NCBI RefSeq assembly: GCF_017826695.1
Contig: NZ_JAFFZW010000008.1
Span: 124,001-188,000 of the forward strand
Length of the DNA: 64,000 nucleotides
Source of the DNA: Pseudomonas alliivorans
GTDB lineage: Bacteria > Pseudomonadota > Gammaproteobacteria > Pseudomonadales > Pseudomonadaceae
Direction of reading: 5' to 3'
Shown: piece after piece, positions 1 to 8,461 of the stretch
Layout of the letters: each line of letters begins with the position of its first letter
Position numbering within the stretch: the first letter of the stretch is position 1
The notes under the pieces: generated by a model
Databases searched by the model: none
What the model saw: only the letters and a program-made list of their open reading frames with translations
What the model was told of the DNA's origin: nothing
Made by a program: the position numbers and the translations under genes

Positions 1-21
1 ACAGCATCACACTCGACAACC

Positions 22-79
22 CTCTCGGAAGTTTCCTACTGCTTTATCAGGCCAAGTTTTTCTGGACATGGCCGTTATC
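22..79 (+). repeat. Upstream repeat copy 1 of an 850-nt tandem unit
   Basis: This stretch aligns without gaps to 872-929, exactly 850 nt downstream. The best kept parts are TTATCAGGCCAAG and GGCCGTTATC. Each copy sits just before one of two paralogous genes, so the duplication covered gene plus leader. It may hold the promoter, but no clear -35/-10 pair or hrp box was seen. Confidence 0.7.
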
Positions 80-108
80 CGGTATGAACTCAACGGGAGG
101 GTAATGCC

Positions 109-843
109 TTGAATATCAACACCGTGACAAACCATGTAAATCCGCTAACGTCTGAAAGACCGTTACAGAACAGAACGGTCGAAGATTTAAGTGGGGATAT
201 CGTCCCCCTCTCTGTTTCGCCAAAACATCTGATGCTGCCGCCCAAGGCTGCACGCGACCCGAATGAAGAGTTTTACCATTACGAAAAAACGCCTTGGCTG
301 ACTAAAAAAGCCCAAGGCACTATGGGAAACTATCTGACGCATAGTTCCGATACATTTTTTGAACATGATCGACAAGAATTTCTGAACGAGGAAATCGAGA
401 GGTTTCAAACATCCGTCTGCAGAATGTTCGACGACTTTCATGACTTCAAACAGCAGCTTTCCTATTTGAACCCGGAGCTTGCCAACAAACACTATGGTTT
501 CACGCTAGGCTTCGATGAGCACATCAAGGTGACCGACCCGGACGGTGTATTGACGCCCGCCGAGCACACCTACCTCACCGAGGAGCTCAACAAGCGTCAG
601 CCACTCAAGGATGCGCTGGTTAACAATGCAAAAAGCATCATGACGCTGCTGGACCATTACCCGGAAAAATTCGGCACAGAGCACACACTCAATCTGGAGA
701 GTTTCAGCAAGGTCATCGATTACGGCCAGGTATTCAGCCGCAACACCATCGGTAACTTTATGGACACCATCATTTACCAGATCGAACGTAATGCCCCGAA
801 ACGCGAGGTCGTGGAGGGCGCACGGGTGGATGTTCACGCTTGA
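109..843 (+). CDS. Orphan protein, tandem paralogue 1 (possible secreted protein)
   Basis: A 244-residue protein of unknown function. It is homologous to the next gene downstream: the shared C-terminal two thirds has the pattern F-x-LG-x-D..IK..D, AK-x-IM-x-L-x-DH-x-P and L-x-F...ID-x-G. The start is a TTG at 109 behind GGGAGG (95-100); it is favoured because both paralogues then begin MNIN. There is no Sec signal and no membrane helix. The first 12 residues lack Asp and Glu, have Ile at position 3 and are rich in Asn/Thr, which resembles type III secretion N-termini of P. syringae, but no hrp box is visible upstream. Base composition is more AT-rich than the core genes to the right, suggesting accessory DNA. 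Function unknown. Confidence 0.75.
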   Translation: MNINTVTNHVNPLTSERPLQNRTVEDLSGDIVPLSVSPKHLMLPPKAARDPNEEFYHYEKTPWLTKKAQGTMGNYLTHSSDTFFEHDRQEFLNEEIERFQTSVCRMFDDFHDFKQQLSYLNPELANKHYGFTLGFDEHIKVTDPDGVLTPAEHTYLTEELNKRQPLKDALVNNAKSIMTLLDHYPEKFGTEHTLNLESFSKVIDYGQVFSRNTIGNFMDTIIYQIERNAPKREVVEGARVDVHA

Positions 844-871
844 TTCGAGAAAGGCTTCACAACAAAACGTC

Positions 872-929
872 GCATCGGAAATGCCCTACGAGGTTATCAG
901 GCCAAGCTTTTACCCTGACGGCCGTTATC
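872..929 (+). repeat. Upstream repeat copy 2 of an 850-nt tandem unit
   Basis: Second copy of the leader element at 22-79, offset by 850 nt. It begins 29 nt after the stop codon of the first paralogue and ends 35 nt before the start of the second. Its retention suggests that it carries a promoter or leader needed by both genes (inference). Confidence 0.7.
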
Positions 930-964
930 ACAGGAAGCGTCATCCATTCAGCAAGGAGCGAGAC

Positions 965-1642
965 ATGAATATCAACAGCGCTATTCCATATTACATACCG
1001 TCTCAAACACCGCGGCAGACGCTTGCGCCTCTGCCGACCGACCTCCCTTCCAATGCATTAACGGATCAGGAAAAGAAAGAAGCTTTTGCGAAAGAGTTTT
1101 ACACGAGGGAGGAAGAGCCTTGGAAGGGAAAGTTTGTCAATTACGGGGACGACACAATAAAAAACGAACTGCGCGAGATGACTAAAGATCAGTATTTAAT
1201 TTTTGCGAGCATGGAGGCCAGCATTGAACTCAGCAACCAGTATTCATTTTTTTGCCACTTCAAAGAACAGATTTTAGATGCGCGACCTGACCTGGCAGAG
1301 AAAAGCTTCAGTTTCACTCTTGGCGACGACGCGGAGATCAAAATACTGGACACTGGAAAAAGTCTGAGCGATGACGACTTGAAGTGGTTGACCGGAGCCA
1401 TCAATTCCGGCGCCGACTTCAAAAACTCGGTACGACAAGGTGCGAAGCTTATAATGAGTCTTGTTGACCACGACCCCAAACACTTTTCAGGAAAAACCAA
1501 CCTGAGCCTTTTAAACTTTCAGCACATTATTGATCTTGGCAAAGCACTCACAGACCCGCACAGCATGATTGAAGGATGGATGAAGCAAGTAAAGGAGCAT
1601 GACGAGAAGAATGGAAACTCCCTGATCAACACCTACGCTTAG
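965..1642 (+). CDS. Orphan protein, tandem paralogue 2
   Basis: A 225-residue paralogue of the preceding gene. The ATG at 965 is chosen over the upstream in-frame start at 791 because it has a good ribosome binding site (AAGGAG at 954-959), gives an MNIN N-terminus like its sister, and does not overlap the sister gene. The N-terminus (MNINSAIPYYIPSQTP) lacks acidic residues and is polar. The conserved region begins near the EFY motif (about residue 43) and runs to the ID-x-G motif. No signal peptide, no membrane helix, no known domain recognised. The coding sequence is clearly AT-richer than the core genes of the window. The pair probably arose by duplication after horizontal gain (inference). 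Confidence 0.78.
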   Translation: MNINSAIPYYIPSQTPRQTLAPLPTDLPSNALTDQEKKEAFAKEFYTREEEPWKGKFVNYGDDTIKNELREMTKDQYLIFASMEASIELSNQYSFFCHFKEQILDARPDLAEKSFSFTLGDDAEIKILDTGKSLSDDDLKWLTGAINSGADFKNSVRQGAKLIMSLVDHDPKHFSGKTNLSLLNFQHIIDLGKALTDPHSMIEGWMKQVKEHDEKNGNSLINTYA

Positions 1643-1650
1643 GTATTTCA

Positions 1651-1684
1651 AAAAGGGCGCTCCGCAGGCAAGCGGAGGCGCCCT
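1651..1684 (-). terminator. Rho-independent terminator of the minus-strand gene at 1695-2609
   Basis: A GC-rich hairpin (GGGCGC-TCCGC pairing with GCGGAGGCGCCC, one bulge) lies at 1656-1684. Read on the minus strand it is followed by five T residues (1655-1651). It lies 10 nt beyond the stop codon of the minus-strand gene. On the plus strand no T-run follows. Confidence 0.8.
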
Positions 1685-1694
1685 ACCCTAGAAG

Positions 1695-2609
1695 TTAAGG
1701 TCTTGTATGCAAATTGGTTAGCCAGCGCTTGCACAAATGCCCTAGCTTAAATTCGTGGGCCCTGTCTTCCAACTGCCCTGTCAAAATATTGTTAGCCTTA
1801 TAGTGTCCCCTCTCGTAACGCGTACTCCACGTGAGTCTTGTCTTGTCGACATTTTCATAGATACTGTCTGCGAGCCGTCCACCTTCGCAGCGTTTGAACT
1901 CTATCAACTCTGATATTTTTCCATTTTTATCAGATGAGAAAACGTCTCTCACCTCCTCTCCGGTGCCCGTAGTCAGTGAAAAGTCCAGCTGACCACCCTC
2001 CAACGGATACGCCTTGCTGTCGGTAAAAGTCGCCTCCAGCGTCGCCTCTTTGAACGCCTGAGTCGCAAGAAATCCTTCTAGGTACTGCTGAAAAGCTGAA
2101 ATCGGCAAAATGCCCTTCTCGTTGAGCAGGTCGTAATTCATGTGAGGAAACGACCCGAACACGATCCTGTATTCAGTGCTCGCAAATTTGACCCCCTCAA
2201 CGGCGAGGACGCGGACGTTGACCTGAGAGCCGGGGTTCAAGCCCGATATCTTTTGAGCGCCTGCATAGGGTTTAGGCTTCCACGCGGCACCGTCAATTTG
2301 ATATTCAACTTTCCATAGTTTGTCGTATTGACTGCCGGGCGTCGTCAGCAATACATCCTGACCACGAATTGCGGTAAAGCTGTACTGATGGACCGCCGAA
2401 TTACTCTCCAGCATCTGACTGATCTCGTGAATCTTATCGGAGAGTACGACGACACCTGGAGCTTCCGCACGCAGCGCCGATGTTGCCTGTGGAGCATCCG
2501 GCATAACATCTGCAACCCTACTTTCACCCTGTGCAAGCGCATGGCAGGACACCGCCAGAAACAGTCCAGACAACAGCAGACGGCATGCAGCGTTTTTATT
2601 GATATTCAT
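1695..2609 (-). CDS. Exported orphan protein
   Basis: A 304-residue protein with a Sec signal peptide: MNINKNAACR, a hydrophobic core LLLSGLFLAVS, then a probable cut after HALAQ. The start at 2609 is preferred to a TTG at 2627 because a GAGG lies 6-9 nt upstream of it. Residues 80-150 contain Trp/Tyr-rich beta-like sequence (KLWKVEYQIDGAAWKPKPYA, then a VNVRVLAVEG strand) that looks like an immunoglobulin or fibronectin-type fold, but I recognise no family. Two cysteines lie near the C-terminal third. It is transcribed toward the two orphan paralogues and ends in its own terminator. Probably periplasmic or secreted; function unknown. Confidence 0.72.
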   Translation of the reverse strand: MNINKNAACRLLLSGLFLAVSCHALAQGESRVADVMPDAPQATSALRAEAPGVVVLSDKIHEISQMLESNSAVHQYSFTAIRGQDVLLTTPGSQYDKLWKVEYQIDGAAWKPKPYAGAQKISGLNPGSQVNVRVLAVEGVKFASTEYRIVFGSFPHMNYDLLNEKGILPISAFQQYLEGFLATQAFKEATLEATFTDSKAYPLEGGQLDFSLTTGTGEEVRDVFSSDKNGKISELIEFKRCEGGRLADSIYENVDKTRLTWSTRYERGHYKANNILTGQLEDRAHEFKLGHLCKRWLTNLHTRP

Positions 2610-2920
2610 CTTTAACCTCAACTTCAATCCATTAATTCATGCCGGGCATCATTGCCACTGACGGCCTGGACGTAATCAGTTGAGTCGCCGAAGATCAACA
2701 CCTAAAACAACTTTAAGGAAACGTCCTACACACTAATAACTGGCAAACTTTAACTATATAACGCACGTCAATCAGCTCTGGTTTACATCGACCGGGATTT
2801 GGCTGACCGCCTCTCAACGCCTGCGAAGCTCTCTAAATTCCTCCCGACAATTTCTCCTGCAATCCCGCCCAGCGTCTAAGCTTGTCTCAGGTGCGTTAAC
2901 AGGGTGACGGGCCATCGACT
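2610..2920. other. Divergent intergenic region, promoters presumed
   Basis: This 311-nt gap separates the minus-strand exported protein from the plus-strand penicillin-binding protein. It is AT-rich around 2700-2770. It must hold two promoters, but I could not assign a convincing -35/-10 pair, an operator or an RNA motif. Confidence 0.4.
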
Positions 2921-5900
2921 ATGGGCGTATTAAGGCATTCCGATAGCAGGCAAGATGTGATTTCCGCTGACCGTCAGGATGACCCACGCGCGCCGAAGCA
3001 TTCCCCTCGTAAACGTTACGGATGGCGGGTGTTCTGGGTGGTCGTGGCATTGGGAGGTGTAGCGCTCGGCGCAGCGGTGGCGGTCGAAAGCCGCAGTTCC
3101 AGGCTTCAGGCCCGGGAGTTCAGCCGTTTTGCCGCCAGCCTCAGTTACTCGGTGCAGCCTGGACCGAGCACGGATGTCGTGTACCCGGGTGACGGGCCTT
3201 TCGACAAACGTCTGGGGTATTCCTCGCTGGATGAATTTCTGCCGCGTCTGCTGAAGCGCGATTACGTGATCACCCGACAGGCGCGCTTTTCCCCCGAGCT
3301 GATGCGTTACAGCCAGCGCGGTTTCTTTGTGCCTTATCAGGAAAAGATTCAGGCGGGGCTGTCGATCACCGACTGCCGGGGCGCGCCGCTGTATGAGTTC
3401 CGCTATCCACAGCAGTTTTATCCAGCCTTTGCCGACATTCCGCCGGTGGTCGTTCACAGTCTGCTGTTCATCGAGAACCGCGACCTGCTCGACCCGCAGC
3501 AGCCGCTGGCCAATCCGGCAGTGGACTGGCCACGCTTCGCCAAGGCGGCGTGGTCGCAGATCGCGAGAATGCTGTCGCTGCCCGGCCAGTCGGCAGGCGG
3601 CAGTACGCTGGCCACGCAGTTGGAAAAGTACCGTCACTCGCCGGATGGGCTGACGCAGTCGGGCTCGGAGAAGATCCGGCAGATGATCTCCGCCAGCGTC
3701 CGCGCCTATCAGCCCGGCGCGCAAACGCTGGAAGCGCGCCAGCATGTAGTCCGGGATTACCTCAATAGCGTGCCGTTGTCAGCCGTGCCCGGTCATGGCG
3801 AGGTACACGGCCTGGCTGAGGGGCTGCGGGTCTGGTTCGGTGCGGACTTTGCCAGAACCAACGAAATACTCGCGTCCAGTCCTGCCGACAGGAAAGGCCT
3901 GAACGAGAAAGCGCTGGCCCTGCGTGAGGTGCTGTCGCTGGTGATTGCCCAGCGTCGACCTTCCCATTACCTGGCCAAGGGAAGGCTGGAACTGGCAGAG
4001 CTCACCGACAGCCATATCCGTTTGCTGGCGCAGGCCAATGTCATTGATCAGTCCCTCGCCGATGCCGCGCTGGCGACGACAGTCACCTACCGCGACTGGG
4101 TGCAGCAGCCGACGATTCAACCTATCGAAACCAACAAGGGCATCAGCGTTGCGCGTACCCGTCTGTCGAACCTGCTGAATCGACCGCTCTATGATCTGGA
4201 CCGTCTAGACCTGTCGGCCACCAGCACCCTGCACGGGCAGTTGCAGACTCAGGTCAGCCAATACCTGCGTGATCTGGCCGACCCGGAGTTCGCCCGCAGC
4301 ATGGGGCTGATGGGCGAACGGCTGCTGTCCCCGGCCAGCACTGCGCAGGTGCGTTATAGCTTTACGCTTTTCGAACGCGGCGCGGATGGCTCCAGGGTCA
4401 GGGTACAGACCGACAGCACCGACCAGCCCTTCGACATCAACGAGGGCAGCAAGCTGGAACTGGGCTCGACCGCCAAGATGCGCGTGCTCACTACCTATCT
4501 GGAAATCATCGCCGAACTGCACGGGCGTTACGCCGACATGAGCGTTGCGCAATTGCGAAAAGTACCGATTGAAGAACCGGATCGCCTGACCCGCTGGTCG
4601 GTGGATTATCTGCTGCAGAACAAGGATCACGATCTGTCGAAGATGCTCGCGGCGGCGCTGGATCGTACCTACTCGGCCAGCCCTGGAGAAGCGTTCTTCA
4701 CTGGCGGCGGCATGCATCGTTTCAACAACTTCAGACACGAAGACGACGGACGCATCCCGACCTTGCGCGAATCGCTGCGCGAGTCGATCAACCTGCCGTT
4801 CATTCGTCTGATGCGCGATGTGGTGCGCTACAGCACCTATCAGGCACCCAGCAACAGCGCGGCGTTGCTCAAGGACGACGACAACCCGCGTCGTCAGGAA
4901 TACCTGAGCCAGTTCGCCGATCGCGAAGGCACCGTGTTCCTGCTGCGTTTCTGGAAGCGCTACAAGGACAAGACCACTCAGGAACGCCTGGACACTTTTC
5001 TGGATGGCATCCACCCCACTGCCATTCGCCTGGCTGCCGTGCATCGTTACCTGTTGCCGGGTGCCGACCGCACGACCTTCAATGCCTTCGTTCGTGCGCA
5101 CCTGGAAGACCCGAGAACGACGTCGAAACTGACTGAAAAGCGTCTGGCGGATCTGTATGACAGTTACGCCCCCGGCGCGTATGACCTGCCCGATCAAGGC
5201 TACATCGCGCGGGTGCATCCGCTGGACCTGTGGCTGGTGGGCTATCTGCTCAAGCATCCCGACGCGCAGTTCAAGGACGCCGTGGCCGCCAGCCGTTTCG
5301 AGCGCCAGGAAGTCTATGGCTGGTTGTTCAAGAGTCGGCACAAAGGTGCGCGCGACAGCCGCATCCGCACGATGATGGAGGTCGAAGCGTTTCTGGACAT
5401 CGAGCAACGCTGGCAGCGCGTGGGTTATCCGTTCGATCATCTGGTGCCTTCGCTGGCAACTGCCATCGGCAGCTCCGGTGATCGTCCGGCCGCGCTGGCA
5501 GAGTTGATCGGCATCATCCAGAACGATGGCATCCGTCTGCCTGCAGTACGCATCGACAGCCTGCATTTTGCTGCCGACACGCCCTACGAAACCGAACTGA
5601 CCGTCAATCCGGAACTGGGTGAGCGAGTGCTGCCGTCCGAAGTGGCCGCAGCCATGCGCGAGGCGTTGTCGCAAGTGGTGGACGGCGGTACGGCAAAACG
5701 CGTGCAGGGCACTTTCAAAATGCAGGATGGCAGCGTGCTGGCGATGGGCGGCAAGACCGGCACCGGCGATAACCGTATCGAGAGCATCGGCGCAGGCGGA
5801 CGCATCCTCAGTTCGCGGGCCGTCAACCGTACGGCGACATTCGTGTTTTACATCGGCGACAACCATTTCGGCACGCTGACGGCTTTCGTTCCAGGCCGTG

Positions 5901-6040
5901 CCGCCGAAGGCTTTCGCTTCACCTCGGCACTGCCGGTGCAGGTGCTCAAGGGCATGGCGCCACTATTGACTCCTTACCTGGAAGACCACGGCAAGGCGAT
6001 GTGCAACTCGCCGTCTACCGCTCAAAACACCAGAACGTGA
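2921..6040 (+). CDS. Bifunctional transglycosylase/transpeptidase (class A-like penicillin-binding protein)
   Basis: A 1039-residue inner-membrane protein with its bulk in the periplasm. A basic cytoplasmic tail is followed by one membrane helix (about residues 34-54). The glycosyltransferase 51 domain is marked by GGSTLATQLEKYR near residue 225. A transpeptidase domain follows with the three penicillin-binding motifs: STAK (about 515, catalytic Ser), SIN (about 622) and KTGT (about 945). It would polymerise lipid II and cross-link peptide stems. The long spacing between SIN and KTG is unusual for PBP1a/1b and reflects a large insert. It is followed 78 nt later by the PadR gene, probably a separate transcription unit because an operator lies between. 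Which peptidoglycan process it serves cannot be read from the sequence. Confidence 0.85.
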   Translation: MGVLRHSDSRQDVISADRQDDPRAPKHSPRKRYGWRVFWVVVALGGVALGAAVAVESRSSRLQAREFSRFAASLSYSVQPGPSTDVVYPGDGPFDKRLGYSSLDEFLPRLLKRDYVITRQARFSPELMRYSQRGFFVPYQEKIQAGLSITDCRGAPLYEFRYPQQFYPAFADIPPVVVHSLLFIENRDLLDPQQPLANPAVDWPRFAKAAWSQIARMLSLPGQSAGGSTLATQLEKYRHSPDGLTQSGSEKIRQMISASVRAYQPGAQTLEARQHVVRDYLNSVPLSAVPGHGEVHGLAEGLRVWFGADFARTNEILASSPADRKGLNEKALALREVLSLVIAQRRPSHYLAKGRLELAELTDSHIRLLAQANVIDQSLADAALATTVTYRDWVQQPTIQPIETNKGISVARTRLSNLLNRPLYDLDRLDLSATSTLHGQLQTQVSQYLRDLADPEFARSMGLMGERLLSPASTAQVRYSFTLFERGADGSRVRVQTDSTDQPFDINEGSKLELGSTAKMRVLTTYLEIIAELHGRYADMSVAQLRKVPIEEPDRLTRWSVDYLLQNKDHDLSKMLAAALDRTYSASPGEAFFTGGGMHRFNNFRHEDDGRIPTLRESLRESINLPFIRLMRDVVRYSTYQAPSNSAALLKDDDNPRRQEYLSQFADREGTVFLLRFWKRYKDKTTQERLDTFLDGIHPTAIRLAAVHRYLLPGADRTTFNAFVRAHLEDPRTTSKLTEKRLADLYDSYAPGAYDLPDQGYIARVHPLDLWLVGYLLKHPDAQFKDAVAASRFERQEVYGWLFKSRHKGARDSRIRTMMEVEAFLDIEQRWQRVGYPFDHLVPSLATAIGSSGDRPAALAELIGIIQNDGIRLPAVRIDSLHFAADTPYETELTVNPELGERVLPSEVAAAMREALSQVVDGGTAKRVQGTFKMQDGSVLAMGGKTGTGDNRIESIGAGGRILSSRAVNRTATFVFYIGDNHFGTLTAFVPGRAAEGFRFTSALPVQVLKGMAPLLTPYLEDHGKAMCNSPSTAQNTRT

Positions 6041-6077
6041 CCTCGTTACCGTTCGTCATCATCTCTTGCAACGCAAT

Positions 6078-6103
6078 TTAGATATATCTTAAGGTATATC
6101 TAA
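6078..6103 (+). promoter_or_regulatory. Palindromic operator of the PadR/ferric reductase operon
   Basis: A 26-bp near-perfect palindrome: arms TTAGATATA and TATATCTAA (9 bp, perfect) around TCTTAAGG. It ends 15 nt before the PadR start codon, so it should overlap the promoter. PadR-family repressors such as E. coli YqjI bind AT-rich inverted repeats of this kind at their own promoter, so autoregulation is likely (inference). Confidence 0.72.
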
Positions 6104-6118
6104 CGTGTACAGAGAGAG

Positions 6119-6709
6119 ATGAAGACTATGCGTGATGACGCTCATCACCCCCACCCCCGCCCCCACCATGTGCGTGAAGACCGCGACGGTTTTGAGAAAC
6201 GTCCCGGCCGTGAACGCGGTGGACGTGGCCCGCGTGTATTTGCTCCGGGCGATCTGAAATTACTGCTGCTGGCGCTGATCGCCGAGCAGCCTTCCCACGG
6301 CTATGACCTGATCCGCAAGATTGAAGGCCTGTTCGACGGCGCCTACTGCCCGAGCCCTGGCGTGATCTACCCGACCCTGACCTTTCTGGAAGAAAGCGAG
6401 TTGATTCTCGGCGACGCCCAGGCCGGCAAGAAGCTTTACACCGTGACCGATCCCGGCCGCGCGTCCCTGCTGGAGCAGGCCGTTGCACTGGACGGCGTAC
6501 GCACCCGTATCGAGGTCAGCAAGCGTTCGCTGCGCGGGCATGACCGACCGCCGGAAATCCACGAAGCAGTTCATAACCTGCGCCACGCGATGCACATGCA
6601 CGATGGTCGCTGGAGCCCGGAGGAAATCATTCGGGTCCGCGACCTGTTGAACAACACCGCCAAGGCCATCGTCGATGGGCCGCAATCAGCCTCGGAGCCG
6701 TCTCAATGA
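6119..6709 (+). CDS. yqjI: PadR-family metal-responsive repressor (YqjI/NfeR type)
   Basis: A 196-residue transcription factor. The N-terminal ~40 residues are rich in His and Arg (DDAHHPHPRPHH), a candidate metal-binding tail, and are followed by a PadR winged helix (LLLLALIAEQPSHGYDLIRK, then CPSPGVIYPTLTFLEE) and a C-terminal dimerisation helix. E. coli YqjI has the same plan: a metal-binding N-terminal extension and a PadR domain that represses itself and the ferric reductase gene yqjH, relieved by nickel. The reductase gene follows here with a 4-bp ATGA overlap, which strengthens the match. The perfect inverted repeat upstream is the likely operator. A second ATG at 6128 is also possible as start. 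Confidence 0.85.
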   Translation: MKTMRDDAHHPHPRPHHVREDRDGFEKRPGRERGGRGPRVFAPGDLKLLLLALIAEQPSHGYDLIRKIEGLFDGAYCPSPGVIYPTLTFLEESELILGDAQAGKKLYTVTDPGRASLLEQAVALDGVRTRIEVSKRSLRGHDRPPEIHEAVHNLRHAMHMHDGRWSPEEIIRVRDLLNNTAKAIVDGPQSASEPSQ

Positions 6710-7485
6710 TTTCCGAACAAACTCAGGAACAATCGATCCACCGCGTCATGCATGAGATCAAACGTCGCAAGCTCACCGTGCTGCGCGTGACCCAACTGAC
6801 GCCGCTGATGCGGCGCATTACCCTGCACGGCCCTGAGCTGAGCGGCTTCATCAGCCTGGGCACCGACGACCACGTCAAACTGTTCTTCCCGCGCACGCCT
6901 CAGGAACAAGAGGCCCTGGAAACCCTGACGCCTGCCAGCGACAAGGACGCACCACGTCCCCCCATGCGCGACTACACACCGCGTCGCTACGACGAAGCCA
7001 CCGGCGAGCTGGATATCGATTTCGTGCTGCATGGCGAAGGCCCGGCCGCTACCTGGGCAGCCCAGGCTGAACCGGGACAGTGCCTGCACATTGCCGGTCC
7101 GAAAGGTTCGATGGTGGTACCGGACATGTTCGACAGTTACTTGCTGATTGGCGATGAAACCGCCATTCCGGCCATCGCCCGTCGTCTGGAATCGCTGCCT
7201 GCCAACCGTGCTGCGCTGGTGGTGGTCGAGGTGGCCAACGAGCAGGAACAGCAGGTATTCCAGAGCGCGGCACAGGTCGATGTGATTTGGATCGTCCGAG
7301 GCGAGCAGAGCCTGATTGATGTCACCCGCCGTCTGGAAATGCCCGAGGGCAAGCTCTACGCCTGGGTGGCGACAGAATCCGGCCTGTCTCGCAAACTGCG
7401 CCGGGTATTGCTGGAAGAATTCGGGCTCGACGAAGCGTTCGTCAAGGCCGCCGGCTACTGGAAGCTGGACGGCGAAGAGGCTTGA
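6706..7485 (+). CDS. yqjH: Siderophore-interacting protein, NADPH-dependent ferric-chelate reductase
   Basis: A 259-residue cytoplasmic flavoprotein of the SIP (ViuB/YqjH) family. The FAD-binding domain includes RDYTPRRYD and a DIDFVLHGEGPAATWA segment with GPKGSMVVP; the C-terminal half has the LLIGDETAIPAIARRLE nucleotide-binding motif and ends with AGYWKLDGEEA, typical of the family. It reduces ferric siderophores to release iron in the cytoplasm. It is translationally coupled to the PadR repressor gene, the same regulator-enzyme pair as E. coli yqjI/yqjH, although there the two genes are divergent while here they are co-transcribed. Confidence 0.88.
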   Translation: MISEQTQEQSIHRVMHEIKRRKLTVLRVTQLTPLMRRITLHGPELSGFISLGTDDHVKLFFPRTPQEQEALETLTPASDKDAPRPPMRDYTPRRYDEATGELDIDFVLHGEGPAATWAAQAEPGQCLHIAGPKGSMVVPDMFDSYLLIGDETAIPAIARRLESLPANRAALVVVEVANEQEQQVFQSAAQVDVIWIVRGEQSLIDVTRRLEMPEGKLYAWVATESGLSRKLRRVLLEEFGLDEAFVKAAGYWKLDGEEA

Positions 7486-7493
7486 ATCTCGAG

Positions 7494-7521
7494 GGTCTGG
7501 CGCCCTCGGCTGCGCCAGACC
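7494..7521. repeat. Perfect 10-bp inverted repeat between convergent genes
   Basis: GGTCTGGCGC (7494-7503) pairs with GCGCCAGACC (7512-7521) around an 8-nt loop. It lies between two convergent genes and could end transcription both ways, though no T-run follows. Its right arm with flanks (GCTGCGCCAGACCATGC, 7509-7525) recurs exactly at 29815-29831. Confidence 0.55.
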
Positions 7522-7531
7522 ATGCCGCGCC

Positions 7532-8191
7532 TCACTTCTGGCGACGCGACGCCCGGCGATCCACCTCCACCAGCATCAATGCGATCACCACGAACCCCAG
7601 CAACACACCCAGAGCGTTGATGAAGGCTTTGGTGAAGCCAATCGTGCCGATATCGATGAAGGGGTACATGTAGTCGCCGACCACGTCGCCGCGCAGCAGG
7701 ATGTAGGCGAAGTACACAATCGGGTACAGCGCCCACAAAAACACATGCTTAACGCGCAACAGCCCCTTGGGCACGCACCGCCACCAGTACGCCAGAAACG
7801 TCAGCGGCATCACGTCATGCAGTAATTCGTCGGCGACGAATTGCCAGCCTTGCGGGTGCCATAGATGGCGCAACAGGATGTTGTAGGCAATACCGACCAC
7901 GGCGATGCTCACCGCGATGCCGCTGCACACCACCGGATCGCGAAAGAACCGATGCCCTGCCGACTGCCGCCCACTGAGCGCACAACTCAACGCGACCGCC
8001 ACCAGCGTATTGGTGAGCACGGTGAAGAAACTGAAGAACCGGACCAGTCCTCCCAACAGGCTCGCCTGATCCATCCAGCGGCCAATCAAAATCAGATACA
8101 GCTGAATCGCAAGCCCCGCCCAACCCAGACAGGCAGCCAGCAAGAGGATGTAACGCTGCCGTTGGGAACGAGGCAGGTGGTGACTGTGCAT
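7532..8191 (-). CDS. Pr6Pr-family six-helix membrane protein
   Basis: A 219-residue integral inner-membrane protein with six predicted helices: around residues 12-34, 44-70, 85-108, 118-138, 148-165 and 185-208. It matches the plan of the Pr6Pr family (six-transmembrane proteins of unknown function common in actinobacteria and pseudomonads). Conserved-looking features are FFTVLTNTLVAVAL in helix 2 and HDVMPLTFLAYWW in helix 4. The gene is convergent with the ferric reductase and has no clear operon partner. No biochemical role can be proposed. Confidence 0.72.
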   Translation of the reverse strand: MHSHHLPRSQRQRYILLLAACLGWAGLAIQLYLILIGRWMDQASLLGGLVRFFSFFTVLTNTLVAVALSCALSGRQSAGHRFFRDPVVCSGIAVSIAVVGIAYNILLRHLWHPQGWQFVADELLHDVMPLTFLAYWWRCVPKGLLRVKHVFLWALYPIVYFAYILLRGDVVGDYMYPFIDIGTIGFTKAFINALGVLLGFVVIALMLVEVDRRASRRQK

Positions 8192-8233
8192 CGGTGTGCT
8201 TCCTTGGATATCAGCCTCCCTGCCATGCGTTGA

Positions 8234-8461
8234 TTACCAGCCTTTGCTGCGGTGCAGCTTTTTGTACAGACCTTCCACTTTCTCCCGAGCCCACGGCGTC
8301 TTGCGCAGAAACGTCAGGCTGGACTTGATGCTCGGGTCGCTCTTGAAGCAGCGAATGTCGATGCGTTCGGCCAGGCCCGACCACTCATAGTGCTCGACCA
8401 GGACGGTGAGAATCTGTTCCAGCGTGACGCCGTGCAGCGGGTCGGTATTGGGTGTTGTCAT
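8234..8461 (-). CDS. VF530-family small protein (DUF2132)
   Basis: A 75-residue protein. The start at 8461 (MTTPNTDPLHGVTLEQIL) is chosen because the homologous family begins at DPLHGVTLE; the longer reading frame to 8566 has no family-like sequence. VF530 from Vibrio fischeri is a small helical protein reported as DNA-binding by structure. The motif RIDIRCFKSDPSIKSSLTFL and the ending TPWARxKVExLY are typical. The protein is likely cytoplasmic; the true function of the family is unclear. The gene stands 42 nt from the Pr6Pr gene on the same strand and may share its transcript. Confidence 0.8.
   Translation of the reverse strand: MTTPNTDPLHGVTLEQILTVLVEHYEWSGLAERIDIRCFKSDPSIKSSLTFLRKTPWAREKVEGLYKKLHRSKGW

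Noticed and set aside
1..108. hrp box upstream of the first orphan gene
   Set aside because: Only GGAAGT is present near position 28, with no CCAC element at the required 15-17 nt spacing. The same holds for the second copy.
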